Positions 8,938 through 17,794 of a DNA stretch of 64,000 nt are shown here, piece after piece. The stretch lies in NCBI RefSeq assembly GCF_024138165.1, contig NZ_CP100000.1, positions 1,116,001 through 1,180,000 on the forward strand, read 5' to 3'. The stretch is from Halorussus vallis. Lineage in GTDB: Archaea; Halobacteriota; Halobacteria; Halobacteriales; Haladaptataceae. A model generated the notes under the pieces. The model made no database searches. It had not been told where the DNA came from and saw only the letters and a list, made by a program, of their open reading frames with translations. Both the position numbers and the translations under genes were made by a program. How positions within the stretch are numbered: position 1 is the stretch's first letter; each line of letters starts with the position of its first letter.

Positions 8938-9399
8938 ATGGAACTCGATGATACCGACCGCGCCATCCTCCAGGCGCTACAGGAGAACGCTCGAACGCCG
9001 TTCAGCGAGATAGCGAGGCGAATCGATATGTCGAGTGCGACCGTCCACGACCGCGTCAACCGGATGGAGGAGGCGGGCGTCATCGAGGGGTACCACGCGA
9101 AGGTCGACCCGAAGGCGCTCGACTACGGCATCTCCGCCATCGTCGGCCTCCAGGTGGAGCAGGGCCAGGAGGAGGACACCCTCGGCCGCCTCGACGACAT
9201 CGACGGCGTCCAGGAGGTCCACCTCACGACCGGTTCGTGGGACGTCCTGATGCGGGTGTACGCCCGGGACGCCGACAACCTCCGGGAACTCATGTTCGAC
9301 AACATCGCCCAGATGGAGGGGTTCGCCCGCTCGCAGACGATGGTCATCCTGGGGACGCCCTACGAGAGCGACGAACTCCCCATCGAAGTCGAAGAGTGA
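8938..9399 (+). CDS. Lrp/AsnC-family transcriptional regulator
   Basis: A 153-aa feast/famine regulator. Residues 1-60 form the AsnC-type winged helix (LDDTDRAILQALQENART, then MSSATVHDRVNRMEEAGVI) and residues about 65-140 form the RAM ligand-binding domain (VGLQVEQGQ, EVHLTTGSWDVLMRVYA). Such proteins assemble into octamers and respond to amino acids; no ligand can be read here. It stands alone with its own promoter, and the 3' side ends in a perfect hairpin at 9497-9525. No obvious metabolic partner lies beside it. Confidence 0.92.
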   Translation: MELDDTDRAILQALQENARTPFSEIARRIDMSSATVHDRVNRMEEAGVIEGYHAKVDPKALDYGISAIVGLQVEQGQEEDTLGRLDDIDGVQEVHLTTGSWDVLMRVYARDADNLRELMFDNIAQMEGFARSQTMVILGTPYESDELPIEVEE

Positions 9400-9496
9400 A
9401 CCGGCGCGGTCGGCGCCGCGGCGAGGCGGTTCGCCGACGGACCGCTCCGTGATGGTCGCGAGACACCGCCGCACGGTCGGGAACGGCGGCCGACGG

Positions 9497-9525
9497 CTCG
9501 ACTCCCGGCGTCGCCGGGAGTCGAG
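9497..9525. repeat. Perfect 13-bp inverted repeat, 3-nt loop
   Basis: Arm CTCGACTCCCGGC, loop GTC, then the exact complement. It lies between the Lrp gene and the DUF63 gene, both on the plus strand, and may be a transcript-end hairpin; no T tract follows. Confidence 0.6.
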
Positions 9526-9564
9526 ACCGGAACCGTAAAACGGGCGGATTGCGGCTTGGACGAT

Positions 9565-10695
9565 ATGGGCACCGCTATCGACGGAACCGACAACGAACGC
9601 CTGTGGGGCGGGACGGTCCTCGCGCTGCTGGTCGCGCTGGTCGGCGGCGCGCTGGCGTTCCCCAAACGGGTGTACGACGGGTTCATCTGGCACTACTTCT
9701 GGGGGCCGGTGCTGGCCGACGCCAAGAGCGCCCAGTGTGCGGTGCGGAGCGGCGGGTCGACCCGCTACCTCTACGACGCCGCGGCCTGCCGGGCGGCGGC
9801 CGAACCGGTCGCCGTGCCGGGCTACACGCTCGTCTCGGAGGTCGGTTACGCGGTGACGATGCTGCTGGCGCTGGTCGGGGTCGTCTTCCTGCTCCGGCGA
9901 CTCGGCATCGGCCAGGACCGCGCGCTGTTCTACTCGCTGTTCCCCTACATGCTGTTCGGCGGGGCGCTCCGCGTGGTCGAGGACGCCAACGACGCCGTTC
10001 CCCAGGGCGTCGAGTCGGCCGTCCCGTTCCCGTGGAACACCCTCATCATCAGTCCGGTCATCTACTTCACGATGTTCGCGCTCACGCTGGTCGCGTTGCT
10101 GGTCAGCGTCGAACTCGACGAACACGACGTCGTCGGCGACTACGGCCGCCCGCTCGCGGGCATCGGTACGGCCCTGCTGGTCGGGTCGCTCGGCTACCTA
10201 ACGTTGCTGGCGTTCACGACCGACTACGTCTCTTTCTACCCCCAGATCACCGTCATCGTCTTGGTCGGCGCCACGCTCGTCACCGCCGTCGTCTGGTGGG
10301 CGCTCGAACGGTACGCGCCGTACATCAACGCCGGCACGCGCAGGATGGGTCTGGTCGTCATCTGGGCGCACGCGGTCGACGGCGTCGCCAACGTCGTCGG
10401 CATCGACTGGGCGCGCGAACTCGGCCTGCCCGCCGATCTGGTGCCCAAACATCCGGTCAACCGCGCGCTCATCGGCGTCGGCGAGCAGTTCCCCCAACCG
10501 GTCGTGGACCTGATCGGGACCGCGTGGCCGTTCCTGTTGGTCAAGATCGTCGCGGCGGTGTTCGTCGTCTGGGTGTTCGACGAGGAGATATTCGAGGAGA
10601 GTCCGCGCTACGCCATCCTCCTGATGGTGGCCATCGTCGCGGTCGGCCTCGGGCCGGGCACGCGCGACATGCTCCGGGCGACGTTCGGCATCTGA
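9565..10695 (+). CDS. DUF63 family membrane protein
   Basis: A 376-aa polytopic membrane protein with about eight hydrophobic helices (for example [15 protein letters not shown] near the N-terminus and [18 protein letters not shown] at the end). It matches the archaeal DUF63 family, which has conserved charged residues in membrane segments ([32 protein letters not shown]) but no known function. The ATG at 9565 is preferred over an in-frame TTG three codons upstream. It converges with the small zinc-ribbon gene at 10710. Confidence 0.85.
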   Translation: MGTAIDGTDNERLWGGTVLALLVALVGGALAFPKRVYDGFIWHYFWGPVLADAKSAQCAVRSGGSTRYLYDAAACRAAAEPVAVPGYTLVSEVGYAVTMLLALVGVVFLLRRLGIGQDRALFYSLFPYMLFGGALRVVEDANDAVPQGVESAVPFPWNTLIISPVIYFTMFALTLVALLVSVELDEHDVVGDYGRPLAGIGTALLVGSLGYLTLLAFTTDYVSFYPQITVIVLVGATLVTAVVWWALERYAPYINAGTRRMGLVVIWAHAVDGVANVVGIDWARELGLPADLVPKHPVNRALIGVGEQFPQPVVDLIGTAWPFLLVKIVAAVFVVWVFDEEIFEESPRYAILLMVAIVAVGLGPGTRDMLRATFGI

Positions 10696-10709
10696 GAAAA
10701 GGCGGTTTT
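10696..10709 (+). terminator. Short T-tract terminator between convergent genes
   Basis: The 14 bp between the stops contains A4 and T5 tracts around GGCGG, so both strands end in a short T run as archaeal terminators do. Confidence 0.4.
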
Positions 10710-10883
10710 TCAGGTTCCGAGGCGCTGGAGCGTCGACTCCGGGAAGTACCGCTCCCCGCAGTCTTGGCACTCCGCGATTTCGACCTCGGCCGGCGACCCG
10801 AACCCGAGCGCCTCGGCGGTGATCTCCCTGCGAGCGAGCGGGGACCCGCAGGTCGCACAGTCCAGTTCGAACTCGGTCGTCAC
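10710..10883 (-). CDS. Small zinc-ribbon protein
   Basis: A 57-aa protein with two CxxC pairs (CATCGSPL and CQDCGERYF), a complete zinc ribbon. The GTG at 10883 is chosen since it begins directly before the first conserved segment (TTEFELDC); an in-frame ATG at 10943 would add 20 residues with no zinc-ribbon character. A TTTAAGT block at about 10962-10968 would suit the longer leaderless form and TTATTTG near 10922-10928 the shorter, so the start is uncertain. Function unknown; possibly a nucleic-acid or protein-binding adaptor. YcaO lies upstream on the same strand, 207 bp away. Confidence 0.6.
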   Translation of the reverse strand: MTTEFELDCATCGSPLARREITAEALGFGSPAEVEIAECQDCGERYFPESTLQRLGT

Positions 10884-11090
10884 GGCAGCGACACCCCCGA
10901 CAGACCGAACTCGTTCGTGACAAATAATGACATACCCTAGCACGTACTCCGGCCGGTGACTTAAATCCCGGCGGTGGTAGTGAACGTCCGGCGAGTCGCG
11001 GTGACCGCTCGGAACGCCGGGCGCGTTTCCGTCGTCCGTACCCCCGGTCGCGGCTCGCGATTTAGGCTCGACCCCGACGCCGTGCCGCCT

Positions 11091-12866
11091 TCAGGGGTAC
11101 GGATGCGGCTCGCGGTCCGGTCGGAACTCGAAGCCGAGTTCGGCCGGGACGGTCCGGGCGCGCTCGCCGAAGAAGGAGTCGCCGGTGAACAGCGGTTGGG
11201 CGTCGGGGACCAGCACCCGGACCGCCTCAAAGCCGAGCGACGCGAGGTCTCTGGTCGTCAGGCGGGCGGCGAACGCCGTGAGGTCGGCGTCGGCGAGGCG
11301 GTCGAGGACCGCGTCGAGTTCGGCGGTCCCCTCCGGCGGTTCCGACGGGCCGACGCTCGCGCTCGGAATCGCCGTCTCCGCGTCGACGAACTCGCGGGCC
11401 GGGTCGGGGAAGTCGGCGTACCGACCGATGGCGCCGTCGGCGTCGGCGGCGTCCTCGCGGCCCATCGAGCGGAGTTCGGTCCAGTTCTGGAGCGCCTCGG
11501 CCAACGCCGACGCCGCCGCGGCGTCCGGGTCGAGGTCGGCATCGGAGCCGACCGCGAACCTCGGCCACTCGTCTTCGCGGTGGACCGCGACGGCGACCAC
11601 CGGCACGTCGACGTCGCCCGTGACGAGCAGCGGCGTCACCGAGAGGTCCTCGGCGCGCGCCCGGCGGGCGAGCGTCTCGAACCGCTCGTCGGCGACGGTC
11701 AGTTCCAGCGGTTCGAACGTCGAATACCAGGCCACCATCGTCGCGTCACGCTCGATTACCTCGTAGAGGCCCGACAGCACCGCCTGCGCGGGCGAATTAC
11801 CCAGACCCAAACCGGTCGTTATCGAGGGCTTGTGGCGGGCGGCGGGCGGCGGAAAGTGGACGAACTCCGCCGGCAGGTGGACCGACGACCCGGTGTGAAG
11901 GTCACGACCCCGGACCCACGGGAGCGCCTCGCCGGGGTCGAAGTCGGGATAGTCGTCGGGCCGGACGAACGCGGACGGCGCGACCGCCGAATCGAGATCG
12001 CCCGCGCGGGCGACCTCGAAGGCCGACTCCCGGTAGACGCCCGCGGCGTACCGCTCCAGCGCCTCGCCCAGCGCCTTCATCAGCGCCTCGTTCCAGTCGG
12101 CCGCCACGCCCGCGGCCTGCTCGGCGGCCTGCGCGTCGCTGAACCCGGTCGTATCGCCGATCTCAGCGAGGTAGTAGGGAACGGGGAACGACTCGGCCTC
12201 GCCGACCGACCGGACGACGCCCACGCGGTCGTCGACGGTCAGTTCCGCTCGCGAGAACGCGTCGTCGAGAGTCGTTTCGTCGTACTGGAGGGCCCGCCAG
12301 CGGTCGTGGCCGGCGACGCCCGTCGAGTCGGCGTCGGGCGCCGACGCCGACTCGTCGCACTCGCAGTTCGGCGCGGGCAGGAGGCGTCGTTCGGCGTGCG
12401 GAACTTCGACGACCCCGCCGAGAATCGTCGACTCGCCGCCCGACAGCAGGCGCGCCGCCTCGCGCCCGGCGATCGCGCCCGCGAAGCGGGCGGTCGCCGG
12501 GTCGTACTCGGGGTCGGCTTCGTCCGTCTCATCGTCGGTCGCATTGGCGGCGACCCGTGTCCGCAGGCACTCGTAGCAGGCCGTCTCGGGGGCGAACCCC
12601 GAGACGGCGGCGTCGGCGGTCACCCGGTGGCGACCGCCGACGCCGCCGAGTTCGACGGCGAGCCACGGCGTCCCGCTCTCCCTAGCGATTCGGTTCGCGC
12701 GCTCGAACTCGCGTCGGCCGACTTCGCCGACGACGACGGCGAAGTCGGCCGACGCGACGCCGTCTACGTCGGTTCCGGTCGCGCGTGCGCTCGCGTCGGC
12801 GAGCGCCGCGCGAACCGCCTCGGCGGCCGGCCCCGCTCCGACGAGCGCGACTGTCGGCGTGTCCAT
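11091..12866 (-). CDS. E1-like/YcaO-domain fusion protein (ATP-dependent peptide backbone modification)
   Basis: A 591-aa protein. Residues 1 to about 170 resemble the Ocin-ThiF/E1-like partner domain of peptide cyclodehydratases: a nucleotide-fold start (VALVGAGPAAEAVRAAL) and cysteine pairs CYEC (about 98) and CEC (about 167) suited to a structural zinc. The rest is a YcaO domain with GLGLGNSPAQAVLSGLYEVI and ERDA (about 365), the ATP-binding signature. The C-terminus is PHPYP, the PxPxP ending seen in many YcaO enzymes. YcaO proteins activate backbone amides with ATP to make azolines or thioamides. No TfuA homologue, dehydrogenase or precursor peptide is visible nearby, so the target could be a housekeeping protein. 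A TTTTTA box near 12890-12897 supports the ATG at 12866. Confidence 0.85.
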   Translation of the reverse strand: MDTPTVALVGAGPAAEAVRAALADASARATGTDVDGVASADFAVVVGEVGRREFERANRIARESGTPWLAVELGGVGGRHRVTADAAVSGFAPETACYECLRTRVAANATDDETDEADPEYDPATARFAGAIAGREAARLLSGGESTILGGVVEVPHAERRLLPAPNCECDESASAPDADSTGVAGHDRWRALQYDETTLDDAFSRAELTVDDRVGVVRSVGEAESFPVPYYLAEIGDTTGFSDAQAAEQAAGVAADWNEALMKALGEALERYAAGVYRESAFEVARAGDLDSAVAPSAFVRPDDYPDFDPGEALPWVRGRDLHTGSSVHLPAEFVHFPPPAARHKPSITTGLGLGNSPAQAVLSGLYEVIERDATMVAWYSTFEPLELTVADERFETLARRARAEDLSVTPLLVTGDVDVPVVAVAVHREDEWPRFAVGSDADLDPDAAAASALAEALQNWTELRSMGREDAADADGAIGRYADFPDPAREFVDAETAIPSASVGPSEPPEGTAELDAVLDRLADADLTAFAARLTTRDLASLGFEAVRVLVPDAQPLFTGDSFFGERARTVPAELGFEFRPDREPHPYP

Positions 12867-13025
12867 GGCTCGACGGTCGGAGCCGAGGGGTAAAAACGCG
12901 ATGTTACCGGTCCCGCGAAGACGGCGATAACGACGAAACCGTGAGGGTGCGACACGGCGACCGAATTCGACACCGCGAGAGTGCTACCGCTGGCGGGTCG
13001 AGGGCGCGAAAAAGCGTGAATCCAC
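12867..13025. other. Intergenic region with the YcaO promoter
   Basis: It holds the minus-strand TATA-like element for YcaO near 12890-12897, about 27 nt from the start codon. Beyond that I see no gene or repeat. Confidence 0.45.
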
Positions 13026-13850
13026 TCAGTTGAGCATGCTCTGGGCGACGCCCGCGAGCTGGTCCGTGTCGGCGTTCCGCAGGTCATCGTTGGCGAGCTT
13101 CAGGCGGAGACGGGGTCGGCCCACGTCGATGGGCACCTTCTCCGTGCCGATGAGGCCCATGTCCTCGAGCTTCGTCTTCGTCCGCGAGAACGTCGCCTTG
13201 CTGGCGATGCCGACGTCCTCGCCCCACTTGCTGATGTCGTACAGCAGGGCTTCGTTCTTCGCGGCCACGAGCAGGCTGATGGTGACCTCGTCCAGACCGT
13301 CGCCGTCGCCGCGAGCGGTCTCCATCGAGGCGAGCACCTCGTCGAAGTCCTCCTGGGCGTCGGGGCTGATCTCCTCGCCGAGCGTCTCGCGGACCCGCGT
13401 GATCGGGGGCGTGCGGAGCGAGAACTCGTCGGCGCTCTCCCACTGGTCGTTGTAGGACTCGTAGGCCTCCGAGACGAACGTCCCGTTGGCGGCGGTGAGG
13501 CCGCCGACGTGGTCGGCGGCGGTCACGAGCGCGACGACGACCTCGTCGGTGACGAGCAGCGAGTTGCTCGGTACCTCGCTGGTCGTGCGAAGCGAGAGGT
13601 TACCCGCGTCGATGAGGTCGGCCGCGTTGCTCGCGACGATGAAGTCCTCCATGACGTCCTTGAGCGTCCCCTCCTGTGCGAGCATGCGCAGGGACGGGAG
13701 GTCGCCGTCGTACGCGGTGGCGACGTTGATTAGCTCTTCGATGGTGTCCCTCGACGGGTTGACGACCAGCAGCGTCTCCGGAGCGTCGTCGATGACGCTC
13801 CGAAGGATCTCGCCGATCTCCTTGTCGAGCAGGTTCGATTCCGTGTCCAT
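13026..13850 (-). CDS. tbsP: Transcriptional regulator TbsP
   Basis: A 274-aa protein matching haloarchaeal TbsP (formerly a DUF), described in Haloferax volcanii as acting with TrmB on glycolytic/gluconeogenic genes such as gapII. The N-terminal half has sensor-like character (LLVVNPSRDTIEELINVA; NSLLVTDEVVVALVTAADHV). The C-terminal 80 residues carry a winged helix (ALLYDISKWGEDVGIASKAT then FSRTKTKLEDMGLIGTEKV). The ATG at 13850 fits the family start MDTESNLLDKEIGEIL. Alternating TTTTACC and TTAATTTTAACG blocks just upstream (13863-13890) are the likely promoter. No carbohydrate genes adjoin it. Confidence 0.85.
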   Translation of the reverse strand: MDTESNLLDKEIGEILRSVIDDAPETLLVVNPSRDTIEELINVATAYDGDLPSLRMLAQEGTLKDVMEDFIVASNAADLIDAGNLSLRTTSEVPSNSLLVTDEVVVALVTAADHVGGLTAANGTFVSEAYESYNDQWESADEFSLRTPPITRVRETLGEEISPDAQEDFDEVLASMETARGDGDGLDEVTISLLVAAKNEALLYDISKWGEDVGIASKATFSRTKTKLEDMGLIGTEKVPIDVGRPRLRLKLANDDLRNADTDQLAGVAQSMLN

Positions 13851-14166
13851 GCGGCGACAAACGTTTTACCCCTACTTAATTTTAACGTTAGTAATGGCAG
13901 GAAATCACGGATTATACGGGCAGATGAATCGGTAAGCTCCGTAATTCTAACCGAACTCCCCCGCGGGATTTCGGTTTCACACGAACTATCGGTTGTATTA
14001 TGTGACGTCCGAGAGCGGGCGACGGCGACGCCAGCGTTCGTCTCATTGCTTCTACGAGAGGTATCGTAGTTTCAACGGCGTCTTTCCAAATGTTATTCTC
14101 GCTATAACTAATTGATGAAAGGTACGAAAGAATGAAGTGAGATAAGCGGGTATGGGAGGATACGCC
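13851..14166. other. AT-richer intergenic region
   Basis: This 316-bp gap is markedly less GC-rich than its surroundings. It contains the tbsP promoter at its left end and the ribosome binding site of the small gene at its right end. A 13-codon plus-strand ORF at 13894-13935 is too short to support. No repeat is seen. Confidence 0.4.
14155..14159 (+). promoter_or_regulatory. Shine-Dalgarno of the 44-aa gene
   Basis: GGAGG complementary to the 16S 3' end, seven bases before the ATG. It identifies the start and reading frame of a gene too short for length-based calling. Confidence 0.65.
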
Positions 14167-14301
14167 ATGCGTGACAAAGTTCGACAATGGTTCGTACGGC
14201 ACCCGCGAGCGATGAACGGCGCGTACACGCTGATGCTGGCCGGCGGGTACATGATGGAAATCGGGCTTCTGGACGCGACCGGCGGCACGAACGGTCCGTA
14301 A
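14167..14301 (+). CDS. 44-aa single-pass membrane protein
   Basis: MRDKVRQWFVRHPRAMNGAY opens a basic N-terminus (RHPR), followed by one hydrophobic stretch TLMLAGGYMMEIGLL and a Gly-rich tail ending GGTNGP. A GGAGG Shine-Dalgarno lies at 14155-14159, seven bases before the ATG, which is unusual here where most genes look leaderless and strongly supports translation. It is convergent with the CHAT gene, the stops being 28 bp apart. I do not recognise the family. The basic-then-hydrophobic layout predicts an inserted peptide with its N-terminus inside. A role as partner or target of the CHAT protein is only a guess from proximity. Confidence 0.65.
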   Translation: MRDKVRQWFVRHPRAMNGAYTLMLAGGYMMEIGLLDATGGTNGP

Positions 14302-14329
14302 ACACCGGTCGACACGTCCGCAACCCCGA

Positions 14330-16441
14330 TCAGTTCGTCAACTTTTCGCGCAGTTCGTCCGACCAGTAGAACGTCCCGTCGTAGACCAGCGGCATCTTGG
14401 CGCGTTCGAGGAACGTGAGCAGTTCTTCCTGGGAGAAGACCGACTCGGTCGTCGCGCCGTTGAGGTAGAGTTCGTCGTGCCTGTCGTCGTAGATCTGGAA
14501 GCAACCGCCGGGGCTACTCAGCGGGAGATTCCGTAGCGAGACAGTGAACTGCCGCCCGTCGATTCGCTCGAGCGTCGCGAACACCGGAAACCGGTTGTCG
14601 CACTGCGTGAGCTGGCGGGAGCCGTCGCCGACGACGGCGTAATCCTTCCCCGTCATGATGCGGCGCCGGGCGAGGTGGAGCGCGTGGGCGATGCTGTAGC
14701 CGTTGATGAGCAGTCGAGCGAACGCCACGCCGACTTTCACGGCCTGCTTGTTCAACACCTTCGTGAACGTCACCGCGCCCGCGACGCTCCCCCGTCGGAC
14801 GAGGTCCCGGCCCTCGTAGTACGACCCGCAGGCGTTCAGGAAGAACGTCTGGACGTTGCTCTCCTCGATGTCCGAAACCGGGAGGTGACCGTTCGAACAC
14901 CGCAGACCGTCGGCCTCGCAGTGCCCGATGTAGTGGACGAAGTCGTGTCGCGATTCGAGGACGTCGGCGAGTTCGTCCTTCCGGAGGTACTCGTGGACGG
15001 TCACGTCGATGGGGAGGTCCTTCGCGCGCTCGCGGTAGATGTTGGCGACCTCCTCGTGTTCGTCGGCCATCTCCTCGTCGTTGAGGATGACCGTCACGTC
15101 GATGTCGCCGCCGGTCTGGTCGAGGTACTTGAATCGGTTCTCGTAGGCCTCGGGGACGACCTTGAACACGTCTATCGGCACGCCCTCGGCGAGCCAGCCG
15201 TGAACGCGGCCCTCGTGGAGGACGGGGTCGCGCCTGTCGACCGACTTGACCGGGCCGGACGACCCCCGTGCCACCTCGGCGGTGGCCGTCTCCGGCGTCC
15301 CCGCGTCGGGGGCGGGTCGCTTGGCGCGGTAGAAGTCGTCGATGGATCGATTGAGGAGTTCGTTCTTCTCGAGGTCCGACGATTCGGGCAGGTAGACCAG
15401 GCTGAGACTATCGAGGAAGTACGGGAGCATCGTCGCGTTGCCCGGGACGGGGTCGACGTACATCGAGAGGTGCCACTCGGGCAGGTCGTCGTCGATGCGT
15501 TCGTAGGCGGCGTCGAGGTACGTCGCCAGTCGCTCGGCCGGACTCGCCCGGTAGGTCGACTCGGCGTCGACGTCCAACCGGTCGAGCAGCGGCAGTTCCG
15601 CCAGTTCCCAGCTGTACTCGCCGGCGTTCCGGACGAGGCAGTCGAGGAAGAACACCCGCCGAAGCAGGTCGGCGACCTCGTGCTGGAAGCACGGAAGCGG
15701 CGCGAACGCGCGGTCGACGTCGCCCTCCGGGGCGCGTAACACCGGCGCCCCGCGGTCGGCGACGCGGAGTCGCGCCTGCAGGTAGTACGCGAGCGGCGCC
15801 GCGACGAAGACGTACCGGAGGTCGTCTGGCACCACGAGTTCGATGCCGGTTTCGAAGCGCTCGCGGCGGACCCGCTCGGGAATCTCGGTCCGCTCGCCGA
15901 GTTCGACCTTCGGCGGGTGGCCCCGGAGGTTGGGGTACGAACGTTCGGGGCCGGACACCTTGTGCGAGGAGGGGAGGTGCGTCACGGCCTCGGCCACGCC
16001 CGACGGCGTGGGCGCGACGGTGATGGTGTCGACCGGTTCCTCGTGGTGACTCCGGAAGCCGAAGGTCAGGAGCGTCGGTTCGGGGAACCGGAGGTAGAGG
16101 TCGTTGAAGTCGTCGCTCTTCCAGACCGTCGCCCGGCCCGAGAATCGGAGGTACGTCTTGATGTTGAGACTCACGTCGAGCAGGTAGTCGTCGTCGGGGA
16201 GTTCCAGCGGGGTGGTGTCGCCGCCGTGCTGGTACTCCTCGCCGGATTCGAGGCCCAGTACCCGGACCACCGCCGCGGGGAGGCGGAGTTCGGAGACGAA
16301 ACCGGAGACGGTCGCGTCGACCGGACGGTCGATGTCGTGGCGCTCGTCGGTTCGTTCCCATCCGCGAGCGTCGATAGGCACCTCCGTCTTGGTTCGGTCG
16401 TAGACCCGCAACCCGGTCTCCGTCTCCTCCCACTCGATCAT
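14330..16441 (-). CDS. CHAT-domain (caspase-like) protein
   Basis: A 703-aa protein whose C-terminal third is a CHAT/caspase-like cysteine protease fold: Rossmann-like DVTVILNDEEMADEHEEV, the histidine motif FVHYIGHCEADG (His about 507), and the cysteine motif FFLNACGSYYEG (Cys about 538), then VAGAVTFTKVLNKQAV. The N-terminal ~420 residues are beta-rich and unassigned, with no TPR repeats or membrane segments. Known CHAT proteins are proteases activated by sensors, for example in gasdermin or Craspase systems; no substrate is known here. The ATG at 16441 is chosen over a TTG at 16456; a TATA box lies 32-39 bp upstream. It shares that promoter region with glyA and faces the 44-aa membrane protein. 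Confidence 0.8.
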   Translation of the reverse strand: MIEWEETETGLRVYDRTKTEVPIDARGWERTDERHDIDRPVDATVSGFVSELRLPAAVVRVLGLESGEEYQHGGDTTPLELPDDDYLLDVSLNIKTYLRFSGRATVWKSDDFNDLYLRFPEPTLLTFGFRSHHEEPVDTITVAPTPSGVAEAVTHLPSSHKVSGPERSYPNLRGHPPKVELGERTEIPERVRRERFETGIELVVPDDLRYVFVAAPLAYYLQARLRVADRGAPVLRAPEGDVDRAFAPLPCFQHEVADLLRRVFFLDCLVRNAGEYSWELAELPLLDRLDVDAESTYRASPAERLATYLDAAYERIDDDLPEWHLSMYVDPVPGNATMLPYFLDSLSLVYLPESSDLEKNELLNRSIDDFYRAKRPAPDAGTPETATAEVARGSSGPVKSVDRRDPVLHEGRVHGWLAEGVPIDVFKVVPEAYENRFKYLDQTGGDIDVTVILNDEEMADEHEEVANIYRERAKDLPIDVTVHEYLRKDELADVLESRHDFVHYIGHCEADGLRCSNGHLPVSDIEESNVQTFFLNACGSYYEGRDLVRRGSVAGAVTFTKVLNKQAVKVGVAFARLLINGYSIAHALHLARRRIMTGKDYAVVGDGSRQLTQCDNRFPVFATLERIDGRQFTVSLRNLPLSSPGGCFQIYDDRHDELYLNGATTESVFSQEELLTFLERAKMPLVYDGTFYWSDELREKLTN

Positions 16442-16472
16442 GTCGGCGTCACACAAGGTGTCTCACCCCGTC

Positions 16473-16480
16473 TTTATATT
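16473..16480. promoter_or_regulatory. Shared TATA element between CHAT gene and glyA
   Basis: TTTATATT reads as a TATA box on both strands. On the minus strand it suits the CHAT start at 16441. On the plus strand it would give glyA a leader of about 45 nt; a weaker box (ACTTATG, 16516-16522) closer to glyA would give a leaderless mRNA. Confidence 0.55.
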
Positions 16481-16546
16481 TCTGTCGGCACTGCAAGGAG
16501 TCCCGCTAAGGGTACACTTATGCCCCGGGACGCACCGATTTTCCCT

Positions 16547-17794
16547 ATGGAGTACGACCGCGTCCGGGCAGTCGACCCGCAGGTCGCAGACGCCCTCGAA
16601 TCGGAAGTCGAGCGCCAGCGCGAAACCCTGGCGATGATCGCGAGCGAGAACCACGTCAGCGAAGCGGTCCTGCAAGCCCAGGGGAGCGTCCTCACCAACA
16701 AGTACGCCGAGGGCTACCCCGGGTCGCGGTACTACGCGGGTTGCGAGAACGCCGACGAGATAGAGAACCTCGCCGTCGAGCGCGCCAAGGAGTTGTGGGG
16801 CGCCGAACACGTCAACGTCCAGCCCCACTCGGGGACCCAGGCGAACATGGGCGTCTACCTCGCCATGCTCGAACCCGGCGACAAAATCCTCTCGCTCGAC
16901 CTGACCCACGGCGGCCACCTGAGCCACGGTCACCCCGCGAACTTCACCGGAAAGCTCTACGACGTCGAACAGTACGAGGTCGACGCCGAGACGGGCTACA
17001 TCGACTACGACCAACTCGCCGAGAAGGCCGAGTCGTTCGACCCCGACATCGTCGTCTCCGGCTACTCGGCGTACCCCCGCGCCGTCGAGTGGGAGACCAT
17101 CCAGGAGGTCGCCGACTCGGTCGACGCCTACCACCTCGCCGACATCGCCCACATCACCGGCCTGGTCGCCGCCGGCGTCCACCCCTCGCCGGTCGGCATC
17201 GCCGACTTCGTCACCGGGTCGACCCACAAGACCATCCGGGCCGGCCGGGGCGGCATCATCATGACGAAAGAGGAGTACGCCGACGACGTCGACAGCGCCG
17301 TCTTCCCCGGGGCGCAGGGCGGCCCGCTCATGCACAACATCGCGGGCAAGGCCGTCGGCTTCAAGGAGGCGCTCGAACCCGAGTTCGAAGCGTACGCTCA
17401 GCAGGTCGTCGACAACGCCAAGGCGCTCGCCGACACGTTCCAGGAGCAGGGCCTCGGCGTCGTCTCCGGCGGGACCGACACCCACCTCGTGCTGGTGGAC
17501 CTCCGGGAGTCCCACCCGGACCTCACGGGCGGCGACGCCGAAGACGCGCTCGAATCGACGGGCATCGTTCTCAACGCCAACACCGTCCCCGGCGAAACCC
17601 GCTCGGCGTTCAACCCCAGCGGCATCCGCGCGGGCACGCCCGCGCTCACGACCCGCGGGTTCGACGAGGAGGATACGCGCTACGTCGGCGAACTCATCGC
17701 CGACGTCGTCGACAATCCCGACGACGAGGACGTGAAGGCCGAAGTGGCCGAGGAAGTGCTCGACCTCTGCGAGCAGAACCCGCTGTACGAGTAA
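16547..17794 (+). CDS. glyA: Serine hydroxymethyltransferase
   Basis: A 415-aa PLP enzyme interconverting serine and glycine with transfer of a one-carbon unit to the pterin cofactor. Visible motifs: MIASENHVSEAVLQAQGS, NKYAEGYPGSRYYAGCE, THGGHLSHGHP, and the PLP-lysine motif TGSTHKTIRAGRGG (Lys about 227). The start is placed at the ATG 16547 (MEYDRVRAVDP), matching the usual haloarchaeal N-terminus and length; an in-frame ATG at 16520 would add MPRDAPIFP. folD follows 205 bp downstream, giving a one-carbon pair. A T5 tract at 17808-17812 right after the gene suggests it ends its own transcript. Confidence 0.95.
   Translation: MEYDRVRAVDPQVADALESEVERQRETLAMIASENHVSEAVLQAQGSVLTNKYAEGYPGSRYYAGCENADEIENLAVERAKELWGAEHVNVQPHSGTQANMGVYLAMLEPGDKILSLDLTHGGHLSHGHPANFTGKLYDVEQYEVDAETGYIDYDQLAEKAESFDPDIVVSGYSAYPRAVEWETIQEVADSVDAYHLADIAHITGLVAAGVHPSPVGIADFVTGSTHKTIRAGRGGIIMTKEEYADDVDSAVFPGAQGGPLMHNIAGKAVGFKEALEPEFEAYAQQVVDNAKALADTFQEQGLGVVSGGTDTHLVLVDLRESHPDLTGGDAEDALESTGIVLNANTVPGETRSAFNPSGIRAGTPALTTRGFDEEDTRYVGELIADVVDNPDDEDVKAEVAEEVLDLCEQNPLYE

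Noticed and set aside
10974-12893. A 639-codon plus-strand ORF opposite YcaO
   Set aside because: Arg-rich shadow; the YcaO frame carries ATP-binding and C-terminal motifs.
13894-13935. A 13-codon ORF upstream of tbsP
   Set aside because: Too short, with no ribosome binding site or promoter of its own.
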